DNA of 64,000 bases, taken from Paenibacillus hamazuiensis. Its GTDB lineage: Bacteria; Bacillota; Bacilli; Paenibacillales; NBRC-103111. The notes beneath the pieces were generated by a model that made no database searches, was not told the origin of the DNA, and was given only the letters and a program-made list of their open reading frames with translations. Position numbers and translations under genes: made by a program. Below are positions 40,372 through 49,067 of the stretch, one piece after another (within the stretch, counting starts at the first letter, position 1; each line of letters opens with the position of its first letter). The DNA is taken from assembly GCF_023276405.1 (NCBI RefSeq), contig NZ_JALRMO010000001.1:7913501-7977500 (forward strand), given 5' to 3'.

Positions 40372-40890
40372 ATGAAACTGAAATGGATGCTCGCCATTGT
40401 TCTGCTGTTCACGTTGATCGGCTGCGGCGGGCCGCAGGCGGATGTCCCGATTTTCATGATGTCTTCGAATGGTATTCCTAGCGAGGTGGGAGATAAGCTG
40501 CAGGCAGCTTTGCAAGGAAAGCTGGGCGAAACGCCGACCGTCAAGCTGAATACGAGCCCGATTTTTTCGATGGATAAGCTGATCGTGGAAATTGCCGCCG
40601 GGGATAACGGCATTCTTATCGTTCCGACCGAGCAGTTTAAATTGATGGTCAAACAAACCGGGTGCGTTCCGCTGGATGACGTGCTGAACAAGGATGATTT
40701 CCCTGAAGGCGTGCTGGCGGCAGGCGAGAATGGCGAAGGGGAAACCCATTTGTACGGCGTGCCGCTGGAAAAAGTCAAATGGATGACCGATTTGAAGCTG
40801 AACGGCAAAGATTTGGTCGCCTTTGTTCCGGTTAACGCCAAAGACAAGGAAAAATCGATTCAAGTGATGAAGATTATCGCGCAAAAATAA
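40372..40890 (+). CDS. Hypothetical lipoprotein
   Basis: The 172-residue protein has a lipoprotein signal (LLFTLIGC, Cys18) and no recognised domain. The mature part alternates helix and strand (EVGDKLQAALQGKLGETPTV, GDNGILIVPTEQFKLMV), reminiscent of a small periplasmic-binding-like half. I cannot assign a function. ATG follows AGAAGGAGAAGGG. It lies between terminators, so it is a single transcript. Confidence 0.7.
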   Translation: MKLKWMLAIVLLFTLIGCGGPQADVPIFMMSSNGIPSEVGDKLQAALQGKLGETPTVKLNTSPIFSMDKLIVEIAAGDNGILIVPTEQFKLMVKQTGCVPLDDVLNKDDFPEGVLAAGENGEGETHLYGVPLEKVKWMTDLKLNGKDLVAFVPVNAKDKEKSIQVMKIIAQK

Positions 40891-40898
40891 ATGCAGAT

Positions 40899-40942
40899 GC
40901 CCTCTATGACGGCCAGGTGCGCATCATAGAGGGCTTTGCTTT
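40899..40942 (+). terminator. Terminator after the lipoprotein gene
   Basis: GCCCTCTATGA pairs with TCATAGAGGGC, followed by TTTGCTTT. Confidence 0.85.
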
Positions 40943-40968
40943 ATGCCAGGTCGAGGGGGATAAGCCAT

Positions 40969-41526
40969 ATGAAAATATATACCCGCACCGGGGACAAAGG
41001 TCAAACCGGCGTTATCGGCGGACGCGTCGACAAGGACGACGCGCGCGTGGAGGCGTACGGCACCGTCGATGAGCTGAACAGCTTCATCGGCGCCGCGATC
41101 AGCGGGCTGGATGAGGAGCGTTTTGCCGACCTTGCGGCCGATCTGCGGCAAATTCAGCACGAGCTGTTCGACTGCGGCACCGATTTGGCGGTGCTCACGG
41201 TAGGAGCGCGCCCGTACCAGGTAACCGGCGAAATGGTGGAGCGGCTCGAAGCGTGGATCGACAAATACGATGCCGAGACGCCGGACATTACGAGATTTAT
41301 ACTGCCCGGCGGGACGGCGGCGTCTTCGGCGCTTCACGTTTGCCGCACCGTATGCCGCCGCGCGGAGCGGCGCGTGGTGACGCTCGGACGGGAACAGCAG
41401 ATCAACGAAGAAGTGCGCAAATATTTGAACCGGCTCTCCGATTTCTTCTTCACCGCAGCTCGAATGGCGAATTACCGCGAGCGGGTGGAGGATGTCCATT
41501 ACGAGCCCAAGCGCCGAGGTGTTTAA
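40969..41526 (+). CDS. PduO-type cob(I)alamin adenosyltransferase
   Basis: The 185-residue protein is a PduO-type ATP:cob(I)alamin adenosyltransferase, which makes adenosylcobalamin. It shows the N-terminal ATP motif YTRTGDKGQTG, the VEAYGTVDELNSFIG helix, and the later FILPGGTAASSALHVCRTVCRRAERRVV read in two parts near residues 108-145, all hallmark regions. Length is normal. ATG 40969 follows GAGGGGGATAAG. The pseudouridine synthase gene starts nine bases after its stop, so they are probably co-transcribed. Confidence 0.92.
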   Translation: MKIYTRTGDKGQTGVIGGRVDKDDARVEAYGTVDELNSFIGAAISGLDEERFADLAADLRQIQHELFDCGTDLAVLTVGARPYQVTGEMVERLEAWIDKYDAETPDITRFILPGGTAASSALHVCRTVCRRAERRVVTLGREQQINEEVRKYLNRLSDFFFTAARMANYRERVEDVHYEPKRRGV

Positions 41527-41535
41527 AAATCCGTG

Positions 41536-42480
41536 ATGAATTATTACGAACCTCTGACATATACAGTGCCGCCGGAGGAAGACGGCTTCCTGCTGCGGAC
41601 GATTTTGCAAAAAAGGATGAACGTGTCGCGCAAGCTGCTCTCTCGGCTCAAGCTGACCGAACAGGGCATTACCGTAAACGGCGTCCGACAGTACATTAAC
41701 GTCAAGGTGAAGGCTGGCGATCTCGTTGAGCTGCGGATGCAGGAGGAGCAGTCGGACGACATTTTGCCGCAAGATCTGCCGCTCTCCATCCTATATGAGG
41801 ACGACCACCTGCTTATCGTGAACAAAGCGGCGGGCATGATCGTTCACCCGACGCACGGGCATTATGTCGGCACGATCGCCAATGCGGTTGTCTATCACTG
41901 GCAGCAGACCGGCGTCCACTGCCGGTTCCGGCCGATTCACCGGCTCGACCAGGAAACGAGCGGCGTCCTTGCGATCGCGAAAAATCCGTTCGTGCACCAG
42001 CAAGTATCCGAGCAGATGCAGGCCGGAACGGTGGAGAAGGAGTACCTCGCCTTGGTGCGCGGCATGGTGGAGCAAGACAGCGGAACCGTCGACGAGCCGA
42101 TCGATCGCGACCCGGAGCAGCCGCACGTACGTATCGTCACGCCAAGCGGTTATCCGTCCGTCACCCATTTTTGGGTAGAGCGGCGATTCGCCAAAGCGAC
42201 CCTCGTCAGACTGAAGCTGGAAACGGGCCGAACCCATCAGATTCGCGTCCATATGAAACATCTGGGCCATCCGCTTATCGGGGATAAAATGTACGGAGGC
42301 GCCGCCGAGCCGGAAGGAGAAGCTTCCGAATTGATGATGGAACGCCACGCGCTGCACGCCTGCCGGCTGGCTTTCACGCATCCGGCCACAAGGCAGAGGG
42401 TGGAGTTTACGGCGGGCTTGCCGGAGGATATGCAGCAATGTTTGAATCTATTGGAAGCTAAGGAGCGTATTAAGACATGA
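41536..42480 (+). CDS. RluA/RluD family pseudouridine synthase
   Basis: The 314-residue protein has an N-terminal S4-like part (LLRTILQKRMNVSRKLLSRLK, ITVNGVRQYINVKVKAGDLVEL) and the RluA catalytic domain with catalytic Asp138 in PIHRLDQETSGVL, plus the GRTHQIRVHMKHLGHPLIGD motif. It would isomerise uridine in rRNA or tRNA; the exact target cannot be told. ATG 41536 is weakly supported by GAGGTG further upstream, so coupling to the preceding gene is likely. Its stop overlaps the next start (ATGA). Confidence 0.9.
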   Translation: MNYYEPLTYTVPPEEDGFLLRTILQKRMNVSRKLLSRLKLTEQGITVNGVRQYINVKVKAGDLVELRMQEEQSDDILPQDLPLSILYEDDHLLIVNKAAGMIVHPTHGHYVGTIANAVVYHWQQTGVHCRFRPIHRLDQETSGVLAIAKNPFVHQQVSEQMQAGTVEKEYLALVRGMVEQDSGTVDEPIDRDPEQPHVRIVTPSGYPSVTHFWVERRFAKATLVRLKLETGRTHQIRVHMKHLGHPLIGDKMYGGAAEPEGEASELMMERHALHACRLAFTHPATRQRVEFTAGLPEDMQQCLNLLEAKERIKT

Positions 42481-42839
42481 AGCTGAAAATTTACGAATAT
42501 GCCAAGTGCGGCACATGCCGCAGCGCCGTCAAGTCGCTCAAGGCGAAAGGCCATGAACTTGAGTCGGTTCCGCTTTTTGAACAGCCCCCCTCGAAAGACG
42601 AGCTGAAGAAGCTCGTCAAACAAAGCGGCCTCGATCTTCGCAAATGGTTCAATACTTCCGGAGAAGTATACAAAGAGATGCAGCTGAAGGATAAGCTGCC
42701 GGGCATGAGCGAAGACGAGCAGCTCGAGCTGCTTGCGGCGAACGGACGCCTGATCAAACGTCCCGTCGTGACCGACGGCAGCCGGGTGACGGTCGGCTAT
42801 AAAGAGGAGCAATACGAAGAGGTGTGGGGCCGCCGATAA
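42477..42839 (+). CDS. ArsC/Spx family thioredoxin-fold protein
   Basis: The 120-residue protein matches the ArsC/Spx/YffB family: a thioredoxin-like start KIYEYAKCGTCRSAVKSLKAKGHE with a C-x-x-C redox pair (CGTC), the DLRKWFNTSGEVYKEM middle and the LIKRPVVTDGSRVTVGYKEEQY end. Two cysteines as in Spx allow disulfide switching, but the RNA polymerase-binding Gly of Spx cannot be checked, so it may be an uncharacterised reductase (YffB/MgsR type). It overlaps the previous gene by four bases and is translationally coupled. Confidence 0.85.
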   Translation: MKLKIYEYAKCGTCRSAVKSLKAKGHELESVPLFEQPPSKDELKKLVKQSGLDLRKWFNTSGEVYKEMQLKDKLPGMSEDEQLELLAANGRLIKRPVVTDGSRVTVGYKEEQYEEVWGRR

Positions 42840-42861
42840 ATTCCGTGGAGGTGGAGCTTAC

Positions 42862-43941
42862 TTGAGCCCGCGTAACAACCCGCACAACAATCGCAAACGC
42901 AATCCGCTATGGGTCATAGGAACGGCTTTCGCCTTTCTGCTTGCAAAAGCGAAGACGCTGCTTCCGCTTTTAAAATTCGGCAAAGCCGGCGCCGCCGTGC
43001 TTTCGATGCTGGCATCGGTGGCCGCTTATGCAATGCTCTACCCGCTCGGCTTTGCCGTAGGGCTCGTGCTGCTCATCTTCGTACATGAGCTGGGTCACGT
43101 GATCGCGGCGAAACGCAAGGGGCTGCCGGTCACCGCGCCGCTGTTCATCCCGTTTCTCGGCGCATTCATCAGCATGAAGCGTTATCCGCGGGACGCGGTG
43201 ACCGAAGCCTACATGGCCATCGGCGGGCCAATGCTGGGCACGGTGGGAGCGGTCGCCGTGTTTGCCGCGGCCGAGATGACGGGCCATCGTTTGCTGTACG
43301 CTCTCGCATATGCCGGTTTTTTGCTGAATTTGGTTAACCTGCTGCCCGTTCATCCTCTGGACGGCGGCCGCATCGTAACCGCAGTCACACGCTGGCTGTG
43401 GCTGGCCGGGCTGATCGGCGGACTTGTCGTTATTTATTACACCTGGAATTTTGTACTTATTTTCATTTGGATTATGTTTGCATTGAATTTGTACAATAAA
43501 TTCGTCAAATACCGCAAGAGAGGGCAGCAGCGGAGCGCCGCGGCGGCGTTTCCGGTCTCCGCACAGCCGCTTGTGGAGCAGGGGTATTTTATACCCGGTC
43601 CGGAGCATAAGAGGGAGCTCGACTTTTCGACCTATTCGAATCTGGACGACGCACGGCAGGTCGTTAACGTGTATTGGGACGGCTTGCAGTTTCAAGGCCG
43701 GCTCGAATTGCCCCAGCAAGGACTCGTTCGGCGCGCGCAGGTGGTCAAAATCGAACACGTGCAGAGGGAAGAGGGGCTGCAGCTCATCGTTCACTGCCAG
43801 GTCGATTACGAAGTGTATGAAAATGACGCCTATTACGACGTGCCCGTAGCTTCGCGCTGGAAATTCGGCGCCGCCTATGGCTTACTCGTCGGATTTCTCG
43901 TCTACATGATGCATCTGATTCATAAAGCTGTCGATCTATAA
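42862..43941 (+). CDS. Site-2 protease family (M50) membrane metalloprotease
   Basis: The 359-residue protein has about six membrane helices with the zinc-binding HELGH (His75, Glu76, His79) in LLIFVHELGHVIAAKR and the third ligand Asp in LLPVHPLDGGRIV. This is the catalytic set of an M50 intramembrane protease, of the YwhC/Spo-type without a PDZ domain. The C-terminal 130 residues are a cytosolic or outer beta-rich part. TTG 42862 follows GGAGGTGGAGC. It lies 22 bases after the ArsC/Spx-like gene. Substrate unknown. Confidence 0.88.
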   Translation: MSPRNNPHNNRKRNPLWVIGTAFAFLLAKAKTLLPLLKFGKAGAAVLSMLASVAAYAMLYPLGFAVGLVLLIFVHELGHVIAAKRKGLPVTAPLFIPFLGAFISMKRYPRDAVTEAYMAIGGPMLGTVGAVAVFAAAEMTGHRLLYALAYAGFLLNLVNLLPVHPLDGGRIVTAVTRWLWLAGLIGGLVVIYYTWNFVLIFIWIMFALNLYNKFVKYRKRGQQRSAAAAFPVSAQPLVEQGYFIPGPEHKRELDFSTYSNLDDARQVVNVYWDGLQFQGRLELPQQGLVRRAQVVKIEHVQREEGLQLIVHCQVDYEVYENDAYYDVPVASRWKFGAAYGLLVGFLVYMMHLIHKAVDL

Positions 43942-43999
43942 TCGCTTACAAAGTAAACGCGGCGAACGATTAATCCCATAAATAAAAGAGGTTAATGTG

Positions 44000-45181
44000 A
44001 TGAAGCAAATCGCATCCAAACGGTTGTCCCGGCTCGGCTCGGCGATTTTCACCGAAATGGCGGAATGGAAAGAAGAAGTAAGACGAAGCGGCGTCGATGT
44101 CATCGACCTCGGCATCGGCAGCCCGGACCGTCCTCCGTCCGCGAGAGTGATGGAGGCGCTGCAGAAGGCGGTCGCGAATCCGAAAGCATACGGATACCCG
44201 ACATCCGAAGGCAGCCCCGCTTTTCGACAAGCGGTTGCGCGGTGGTATCAACACCGGTTTCAGGTGGAGCTAGATGCCGAGTCGGAAATTGTGACACTGA
44301 TGGGGTCGCAGGACGGACTTGCGCATTTGGCCTTGTCGATAACGGACTCGGGGGATGTGGCGATCGTTCCCGATCCGGGATACCCGATCTATTCGGCGAG
44401 CTTGGTACTCGCCGGCGTAGAACCGTATTTGCTGCCCTTGCGGGCGGATAACGACTTTTTGCCGCGGCTCGAGTCGATTCCCGAGGATATTGCCCGCAAA
44501 GCGAAGTTCATGCTGCTCAATTACCCGAGCAATCCGCTGTCGGCGGTCGCCCCGCGGTCGTTTTTCGAGAAGCTTGTCGACTACGCAAGGCGGTACGGGC
44601 TGCTGATCGTACATGATCTGGCTTACTCGGAGATGGCATTTGACGGCTTCCGCCCGAACAGCATTTTGGAAATCGAAGGCGCCAAGGAAGTTGCCGTCGA
44701 ATTTCACTCCTTGTCGAAAAGCTTTAACATGGCGGGCTGCCGCATAGCGTTTATGGTCGGGAACCCGGAAGCGGTCGGAGCATTAAAGACGCTGAAGTCG
44801 AATATCGACTACGGGGTGTTTGCCGCCATCCAGGAAGCGGGGATCGCCGCGCTTCAAGAGGATATGGAAACCGATCTTAGTGTGGCTCCGATTTATGAGC
44901 GGCGCAGGGATGTCGTTATCGACGGACTGCGCAGCGTAGGGTGGGAAATCCCTCGACCGAAGGCGACAATGTTCATATGGGCGCCGATTCCGGCCGGCTT
45001 TACATCTCGACAAATTTCCCGGGAAATTTTGTATTCGGCAGGCGTTGTCGTAATTCCGGGAGACGCGTTCGGCGCGGAAGGCGAAGGGTACGTCAGAATC
45101 GCTTTGGTGCAGGAGGAGGACCGGCTGCTTGAAGCGGTGGAGCGGATCGGCCGGTTTTTGCGGGAAAAAGGGAGCAGGTAA
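44000..45181 (+). CDS. Class I/II aminotransferase (LL-diaminopimelate aminotransferase-like)
   Basis: The 393-residue PLP enzyme is a fold-type I aminotransferase. The PLP lysine is in SLSKSFNMAGCRIAFMVG, substrate and cofactor blocks include DLGIGSPDRPPSARVMEAL, YPTSEGSPAFRQAVARWY, NYPSNPLSAV and VHDLAYSEMAFDG. Its closest look is the LL-diaminopimelate or PatA-type group; amino donor unknown. ATG 44000 (after GTG 43997) is preferred, with AGAGG upstream. It is a single gene. Confidence 0.87.
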   Translation: MKQIASKRLSRLGSAIFTEMAEWKEEVRRSGVDVIDLGIGSPDRPPSARVMEALQKAVANPKAYGYPTSEGSPAFRQAVARWYQHRFQVELDAESEIVTLMGSQDGLAHLALSITDSGDVAIVPDPGYPIYSASLVLAGVEPYLLPLRADNDFLPRLESIPEDIARKAKFMLLNYPSNPLSAVAPRSFFEKLVDYARRYGLLIVHDLAYSEMAFDGFRPNSILEIEGAKEVAVEFHSLSKSFNMAGCRIAFMVGNPEAVGALKTLKSNIDYGVFAAIQEAGIAALQEDMETDLSVAPIYERRRDVVIDGLRSVGWEIPRPKATMFIWAPIPAGFTSRQISREILYSAGVVVIPGDAFGAEGEGYVRIALVQEEDRLLEAVERIGRFLREKGSR

Positions 45182-45244
45182 TCTATGAGATGAGCCAAAG
45201 AAATGCACCGGTACGCCGAGTGGATGGACAGGAGAAAGGTCCTC

Positions 45245-45273
45245 TTGCGGGAGTGCGGATCCTGTGATATAAT
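45245..45273 (+). promoter_or_regulatory. Promoter of the Gfo/Idh gene
   Basis: TTGCGG (45245-45250), a 17-base spacer and TATAAT (45268-45273) with a TGA extended element. GCGGAT and ATCCGC form a hairpin across the -10, followed by a T-rich stretch; it might also end the upstream transcript. Confidence 0.7.
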
Positions 45274-45394
45274 CCGCCTCTTTTCAAATTCATGTCATTA
45301 TTTCTTATATCGGTCTGTCGCGAAATTAAAATATTCATCGGTTCCACCTCCATGTTAAAATCCAAGTAAGTCGTTTTTTTGGAGGAGAGAGCCG

Positions 45395-46417
45395 ATGATT
45401 AAAGTAGCTATGTTAAGCTTCTGGCACGTGCATGCCAAAGATTATGCCAAGCAGGCTAGCGAGCATCCGGAAACGGAAATCGTAGCCGTATGGGATGAAA
45501 TTCCCGAACGCGGCCGCAAGGAAGCGGAGGAGCGCGGGGTGCGTTTTTACGACAGCCTGGACGAACTTCTCGCTCAGCCGGATATCGACGGGGTCATCGT
45601 CGACACGCCGACCAATATGCACCGCGACGTCATGGTGGCGGCGGCCAAAGCCGGCAAGCATATTTTTACCGAGAAAGTAATAGCTCCGACTATCAAGGAA
45701 TGCAACGAGATCATTCAAGCGGTGGAAGCTTCCGGAGTGAAGCTGACGGTTTCGCTGCCGCGGCTGAATGCGAATTATACGCTGGCGGTGCAGCAGATTT
45801 TGCAAGAGGAACTGCTCGGCAAGGTGACGCTCGTTCGGACGCGCCTGTCCCATAACGGCGGGGTGCCTTCGGAGCGAGGGCCGGAGGGCTGGCTGCCGGC
45901 GCATTTTTACAATAAAGAGCAGTGCGGCGGCGGAGCGATGATCGATTTGGGCTGCCATCCGATGTACCTTGCCCGATTGTTCCTCGGACTGCCGGAGAGC
46001 GTAAGCGCTAACTATGGCTACGTCATGGGCCGGGAAGTGGAAGACAATGCGGTTTCGGTGCTGTCTTATGCAAACGGGGCGCTGGCTATCGTCGAAGCCG
46101 GGTTTGTCAACCGTTTCTCGCCGTTTGTGATCGAAGTGCATGGTACGGAGGGCAGTCTGCTGTATTCGACACATGACAATAAGCTGCTTGTGCGCAGCTC
46201 GAAGCTGGGCGAAGAGGCGATGAAGGAGTGGCAGGTCAAGGAAGAGCTTCCGGCCAATAAGCCGTCGGCATTCGAGCAATGGGTATCGCATATTCGGAAC
46301 GGTACGACCGCTGAGGAAAATATTCAGCTCGCGCTCGACCTGACGCGTCTGATGGAGGCGTCGAACCGTTCGGCGCAAAGCGGAGCGGCGTTTAAGCTGA
46401 GCGGCTTGGCGGAGTAA
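45395..46417 (+). CDS. Gfo/Idh/MocA family oxidoreductase
   Basis: The 340-residue protein has an N-terminal Rossmann NAD(P)-binding domain (IKVAMLSFWHVHAKDYAKQA, VIVDTPTNMHRDVMVAAAKAGKHIFTEK as consecutive blocks) and a C-terminal alpha/beta domain (GGGAMIDLGCHPMYLARLFLG). It belongs to the GFO/IDH/MocA group acting on sugars or inositols. The first glycine of the Rossmann loop is unusual (MLSFWHVH). The Lys of the usual EKP motif is present in FTEKVIAPT. ATG 45395 follows TTGGAGGAGAGAG. An AraC regulator is encoded 54 bases downstream, probably controlling this locus. Confidence 0.87.
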   Translation: MIKVAMLSFWHVHAKDYAKQASEHPETEIVAVWDEIPERGRKEAEERGVRFYDSLDELLAQPDIDGVIVDTPTNMHRDVMVAAAKAGKHIFTEKVIAPTIKECNEIIQAVEASGVKLTVSLPRLNANYTLAVQQILQEELLGKVTLVRTRLSHNGGVPSERGPEGWLPAHFYNKEQCGGGAMIDLGCHPMYLARLFLGLPESVSANYGYVMGREVEDNAVSVLSYANGALAIVEAGFVNRFSPFVIEVHGTEGSLLYSTHDNKLLVRSSKLGEEAMKEWQVKEELPANKPSAFEQWVSHIRNGTTAEENIQLALDLTRLMEASNRSAQSGAAFKLSGLAE

Positions 46418-46471
46418 AACCGGCGGGATTGCTCATAACCGAACGGATTTTCTCGGGGAAGGTGAAAAAAC

Positions 46472-47434
46472 GTGGATATACAGCTGCGAACGGGAACGAA
46501 GCCGTTTCCGTATCAAATCATGACGGAACAGCGTTATGCGTTGGATCGTCTGGATATTCAGTTCCGCTGGGGCGGCTACGGCATACGGGTGTATAAGCTG
46601 CATTACACGTCGTTCGGAGCGGGGAAAATCATCGATTTTCACAAGCATTCGGAATACGAATTTCACTTCATTCCCCGAGGAAAAGGAAGGGTCGTGCTCG
46701 GCGAGGAGTCTTTTTCGCTGCATGAAGGGATGCTGTATTTGACGGGTCCGAATGTGCTGCACAGGCAGGAATCGGATCTGCACGAGCCGATGGAGGAGCT
46801 GTGCCTGCACATCGACATCGTGAAGCTGGGTGGCGGCGCTTGCGGTTCCTCAGGGACGGACTGGGGCGAGCAGTGGGAATATGCCGAGGCGGAAGCCTGC
46901 ATCCGGGAGCTGGATAAGCTTCCGCTGCGTCCGGCCGCCGACCAATACCGCGCGATGGAATGCTTTCTGACCGCCTATCGGGCCTGGCGGGATAACCAGC
47001 TCGGCTTGTATACGATGATCAAGCAGTCGGTCATCCAGATTTTGCTGCGGACGATCAGCGCTTATGCCCATGTGCCTCGGCTCGATCTGCCTTCGCGCGA
47101 TATGAAATCTTACCGTTACCAGCTCGCCGTGCAGTTTATTCACGACAATTATATGGCGCCGCTGACGCTCGAGACGGTGGCGGAAAGAGTGCAGATCAGT
47201 CCGAGACAGCTGCAGCGCATTTTTCGCGAGATGACCGGCGGCACGTTCAGCGAATATATGGAGCAGGTTCGGCTGACGCAAATTTGCGGGGAGCTGGCGA
47301 CCAGCGACAGAACGATTGAGCAGATCGCCTACGACAACGGCTTTTCCAGCTCCAACTATTTGCATTACGTATTCAAAAAGAAACTCGGCACGACCCCGAC
47401 CCAATACAGGGCGCAGCATATGAAGGGCGTGTAA
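46472..47434 (+). CDS. AraC family regulator with N-terminal cupin
   Basis: The 320-residue protein has an N-terminal cupin-like sensor (about 30-105, with IDFHKHSEYEFHFIPRGKGRVVLGE in two parts and EGMLYLTGPNVLHRQESD), a linker, and a C-terminal AraC double HTH (about 215-315, with LTLETVAERVQISPRQLQRIFRE and IEQIAYDNGFSSSNYLHYVFKKK read as the two helices). It probably senses a sugar and activates the adjacent oxidoreductase gene. GTG 46472 follows GGGGAAGGTG. A perfect terminator follows. Confidence 0.88.
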   Translation: MDIQLRTGTKPFPYQIMTEQRYALDRLDIQFRWGGYGIRVYKLHYTSFGAGKIIDFHKHSEYEFHFIPRGKGRVVLGEESFSLHEGMLYLTGPNVLHRQESDLHEPMEELCLHIDIVKLGGGACGSSGTDWGEQWEYAEAEACIRELDKLPLRPAADQYRAMECFLTAYRAWRDNQLGLYTMIKQSVIQILLRTISAYAHVPRLDLPSRDMKSYRYQLAVQFIHDNYMAPLTLETVAERVQISPRQLQRIFREMTGGTFSEYMEQVRLTQICGELATSDRTIEQIAYDNGFSSSNYLHYVFKKKLGTTPTQYRAQHMKGV

Positions 47435-47436
47435 GG

Positions 47437-47472
47437 AAATTCCCGGCAAATACTCTTTGCCGGGAATTTTTT
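47437..47472 (+). terminator. Terminator after the AraC gene
   Basis: AAATTCCCGGCAAA-tactc-TTTGCCGGGAATTT followed by T6. Confidence 0.92.
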
Positions 47473-47596
47473 CGTTGAAATATTGAAGGGGCACCCGAAC
47501 CCGGCGGGAGATGAAGCTGGGAACAAATTGACATGGCTATGAAATGATTTTTCAAGTAAGATGGAGGGAAAACGGGGTTTTGGTGACGAAGGAATA

Positions 47597-48250
47597 ATGA
47601 ATTATATCAACTCTTTTACGGTATCGCTATGCGCATGGATCGCCATACTTATTAACGGCTTAGTGCTTTTTCGCTTGAAGCCGACGCAGATCTGGAAGGA
47701 AATTGTGCTGATTTCCGTATTCGCCTCCAGCATATCCTTGATATTGCAGTCTGCAAACCTGATAGGGCTGATAACCGTTGTACCGCCTTTAGTGGTCATT
47801 GTTTTCTTTACCCTGTTAACGGGATTCAGCTGGATCCAATCGTTGTCTATGGTTGTCGTATGCTACACGATTAGCGGTTTATTGGAGTTTGCCGTTACTT
47901 TGTTCCTGAATCAATTTGACGTCGACCTCACCTTGGCGAAGCTGGCCGACGACTACACGATGGAATCGTGGTATTTTGTAGGCCTTCATTACCTCTTTTC
48001 CGCGTTTCTGTATAAAAAAAGGATAGGGTTTACCTCGATCGCCACGATGCATAAGCAGAAACGGCCCAAACTCCATGGCAGGTGGCTTGCGTTTCTTTTT
48101 GTTTTTTTATTTTGCAATTCGATTGCAGGAATTCTTATTGCGTTTAGAAAAACGGTGATTCTGTATCTGGCCCTGCTCTTGTTTTTCATGTTTATTGCCT
48201 ACATGGCGTTTCAATATAAAAAAGAGCTTGAAGACGACTTTGAATTTTGA
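47597..48250 (+). CDS. Hypothetical membrane protein, 217 aa
   Basis: The 217-residue protein has about six membrane helices spread over its length, with a 70-residue inner loop rich in Lys, and no kinase domain. The layout recalls the N-terminal membrane part of AgrC/ComD-type sensor kinases, but nothing catalytic follows. I do not recognise a family. ATG 47597 follows GAAGGAAT; an upstream frame extension to 47561 has no ribosome site. The region is AT-rich. It stands alone between the AraC terminator and the MarR gene. Confidence 0.6.
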   Translation: MNYINSFTVSLCAWIAILINGLVLFRLKPTQIWKEIVLISVFASSISLILQSANLIGLITVVPPLVVIVFFTLLTGFSWIQSLSMVVVCYTISGLLEFAVTLFLNQFDVDLTLAKLADDYTMESWYFVGLHYLFSAFLYKKRIGFTSIATMHKQKRPKLHGRWLAFLFVFLFCNSIAGILIAFRKTVILYLALLLFFMFIAYMAFQYKKELEDDFEF

Positions 48251-48367
48251 TTTTTCGGAACTTAAATCCGCCTAATAGTTAGCTTGCTTTAACTTTGGCC
48301 GAAATATCCAGGCAAGAGAGCAGTCCTTTCTTGCGGTGATTTCAGGCCTTTTTGCCATTCAAACTAA

Positions 48368-48424
48368 TAGTTGCAATAGCATTCTGTGTGATGTATCCTG
48401 ATATTAGTTGCAATAACATCCTGT
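48368..48424 (+). promoter_or_regulatory. Direct repeats over the MarR promoter
   Basis: TAGTTGCAATAGCATTCTGT (48368-48387) and TAGTTGCAATAACATCCTGT (48405-48424) differ at two positions, 37 bp apart. The first contains TTGCAA usable as a -35 with TATCCT at 48394-48399 (17-bp spacer). They are candidate sites for autoregulation. Confidence 0.5.
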
Positions 48425-48439
48425 TTGAGGGGGGTAAAT

Positions 48440-48895
48440 TTGAGCGAGCATTGGAAGCCAAATAACAAGAGCGTAGCGGAATCGCACGGCCAATACATCT
48501 CGGCGATTTATCGCCACATGCAAATATTGATCTCAGCCGAGCTTGCGCCATATCGAATCGGAAGCGGCCAATATATTTTTCTGATGGCCATTGCTTTTCA
48601 GCAGCCCATCACTCAGAAAGCGCTGAGCGAGAAACTGCTTATCGACAAGACGACCACCGCCAAGGCGATTAACAAGCTGGAAGCGGAAGGTTACGTGCGG
48701 AGGGAAGCCAATCCTGCCGACAACCGCTATCAGCTGCTCTATTTGACGGAAGCGGGACGCGAGGTCGTGCCGAAAGTGCAGGAAGCGCTGAGCCGCGTCA
48801 AGAGCAAAACCCGGAAAGGCATCACCGATGAGGAGTATGATTTGCTCATAAACCTGTTGAAAATCGTGCTTCGCAATCTGGTTGAACAGGAATAG
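48440..48895 (+). CDS. MarR family transcriptional regulator
   Basis: The 151-residue protein is a MarR winged-helix regulator: SGQYIFLMAIAFQQPITQKALSEKL, IDKTTTAKAINKLEAEGYVRREANPADNRYQLLYLTEAG read as recognition helix and wing. Such dimers usually repress efflux or stress genes and respond to small phenolics or oxidants; no cysteine sensor like OhrR is obvious. TTG 48440 follows GAGGGGGG. Near-identical direct repeats lie in its promoter, and no target gene is adjacent in the same direction. Confidence 0.88.
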   Translation: MSEHWKPNNKSVAESHGQYISAIYRHMQILISAELAPYRIGSGQYIFLMAIAFQQPITQKALSEKLLIDKTTTAKAINKLEAEGYVRREANPADNRYQLLYLTEAGREVVPKVQEALSRVKSKTRKGITDEEYDLLINLLKIVLRNLVEQE

Positions 48896-48912
48896 GAATA
48901 AGAAGGACTTGA

Positions 48913-48939
48913 CACCCCCAATGAGGGGTGATTTTTTTT
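48913..48939 (+). terminator. Terminator after the MarR gene
   Basis: CACCCC-caatga-GGGGTG followed by a T8 run. Confidence 0.85.
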
Positions 48940-49000
48940 CGATTGCCGCGGCTTATGAGCGGTGTGCATGATGCGTAATTTTTGGTTGCCGTCAATAAAA

Positions 49001-49030
49001 TTGACAATGAGAATCATTTTCATTTAAAAT
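49001..49030 (+). promoter_or_regulatory. Promoter with Fur box for the Btr-like gene
   Basis: TTGACA (49001-49006), an 18-base spacer and TAAAAT (49025-49030). The Fur box GACAATGAGAATCATTTTC (49003-49021) matches the GATAATGATAATCATTATC consensus at 16 of 19 positions and covers the spacer, as expected for iron repression. Confidence 0.8.
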
Positions 49031-49067
49031 TTGAAATGTGATCTTTTTTGCTGTAGAGGGGTGCCGG

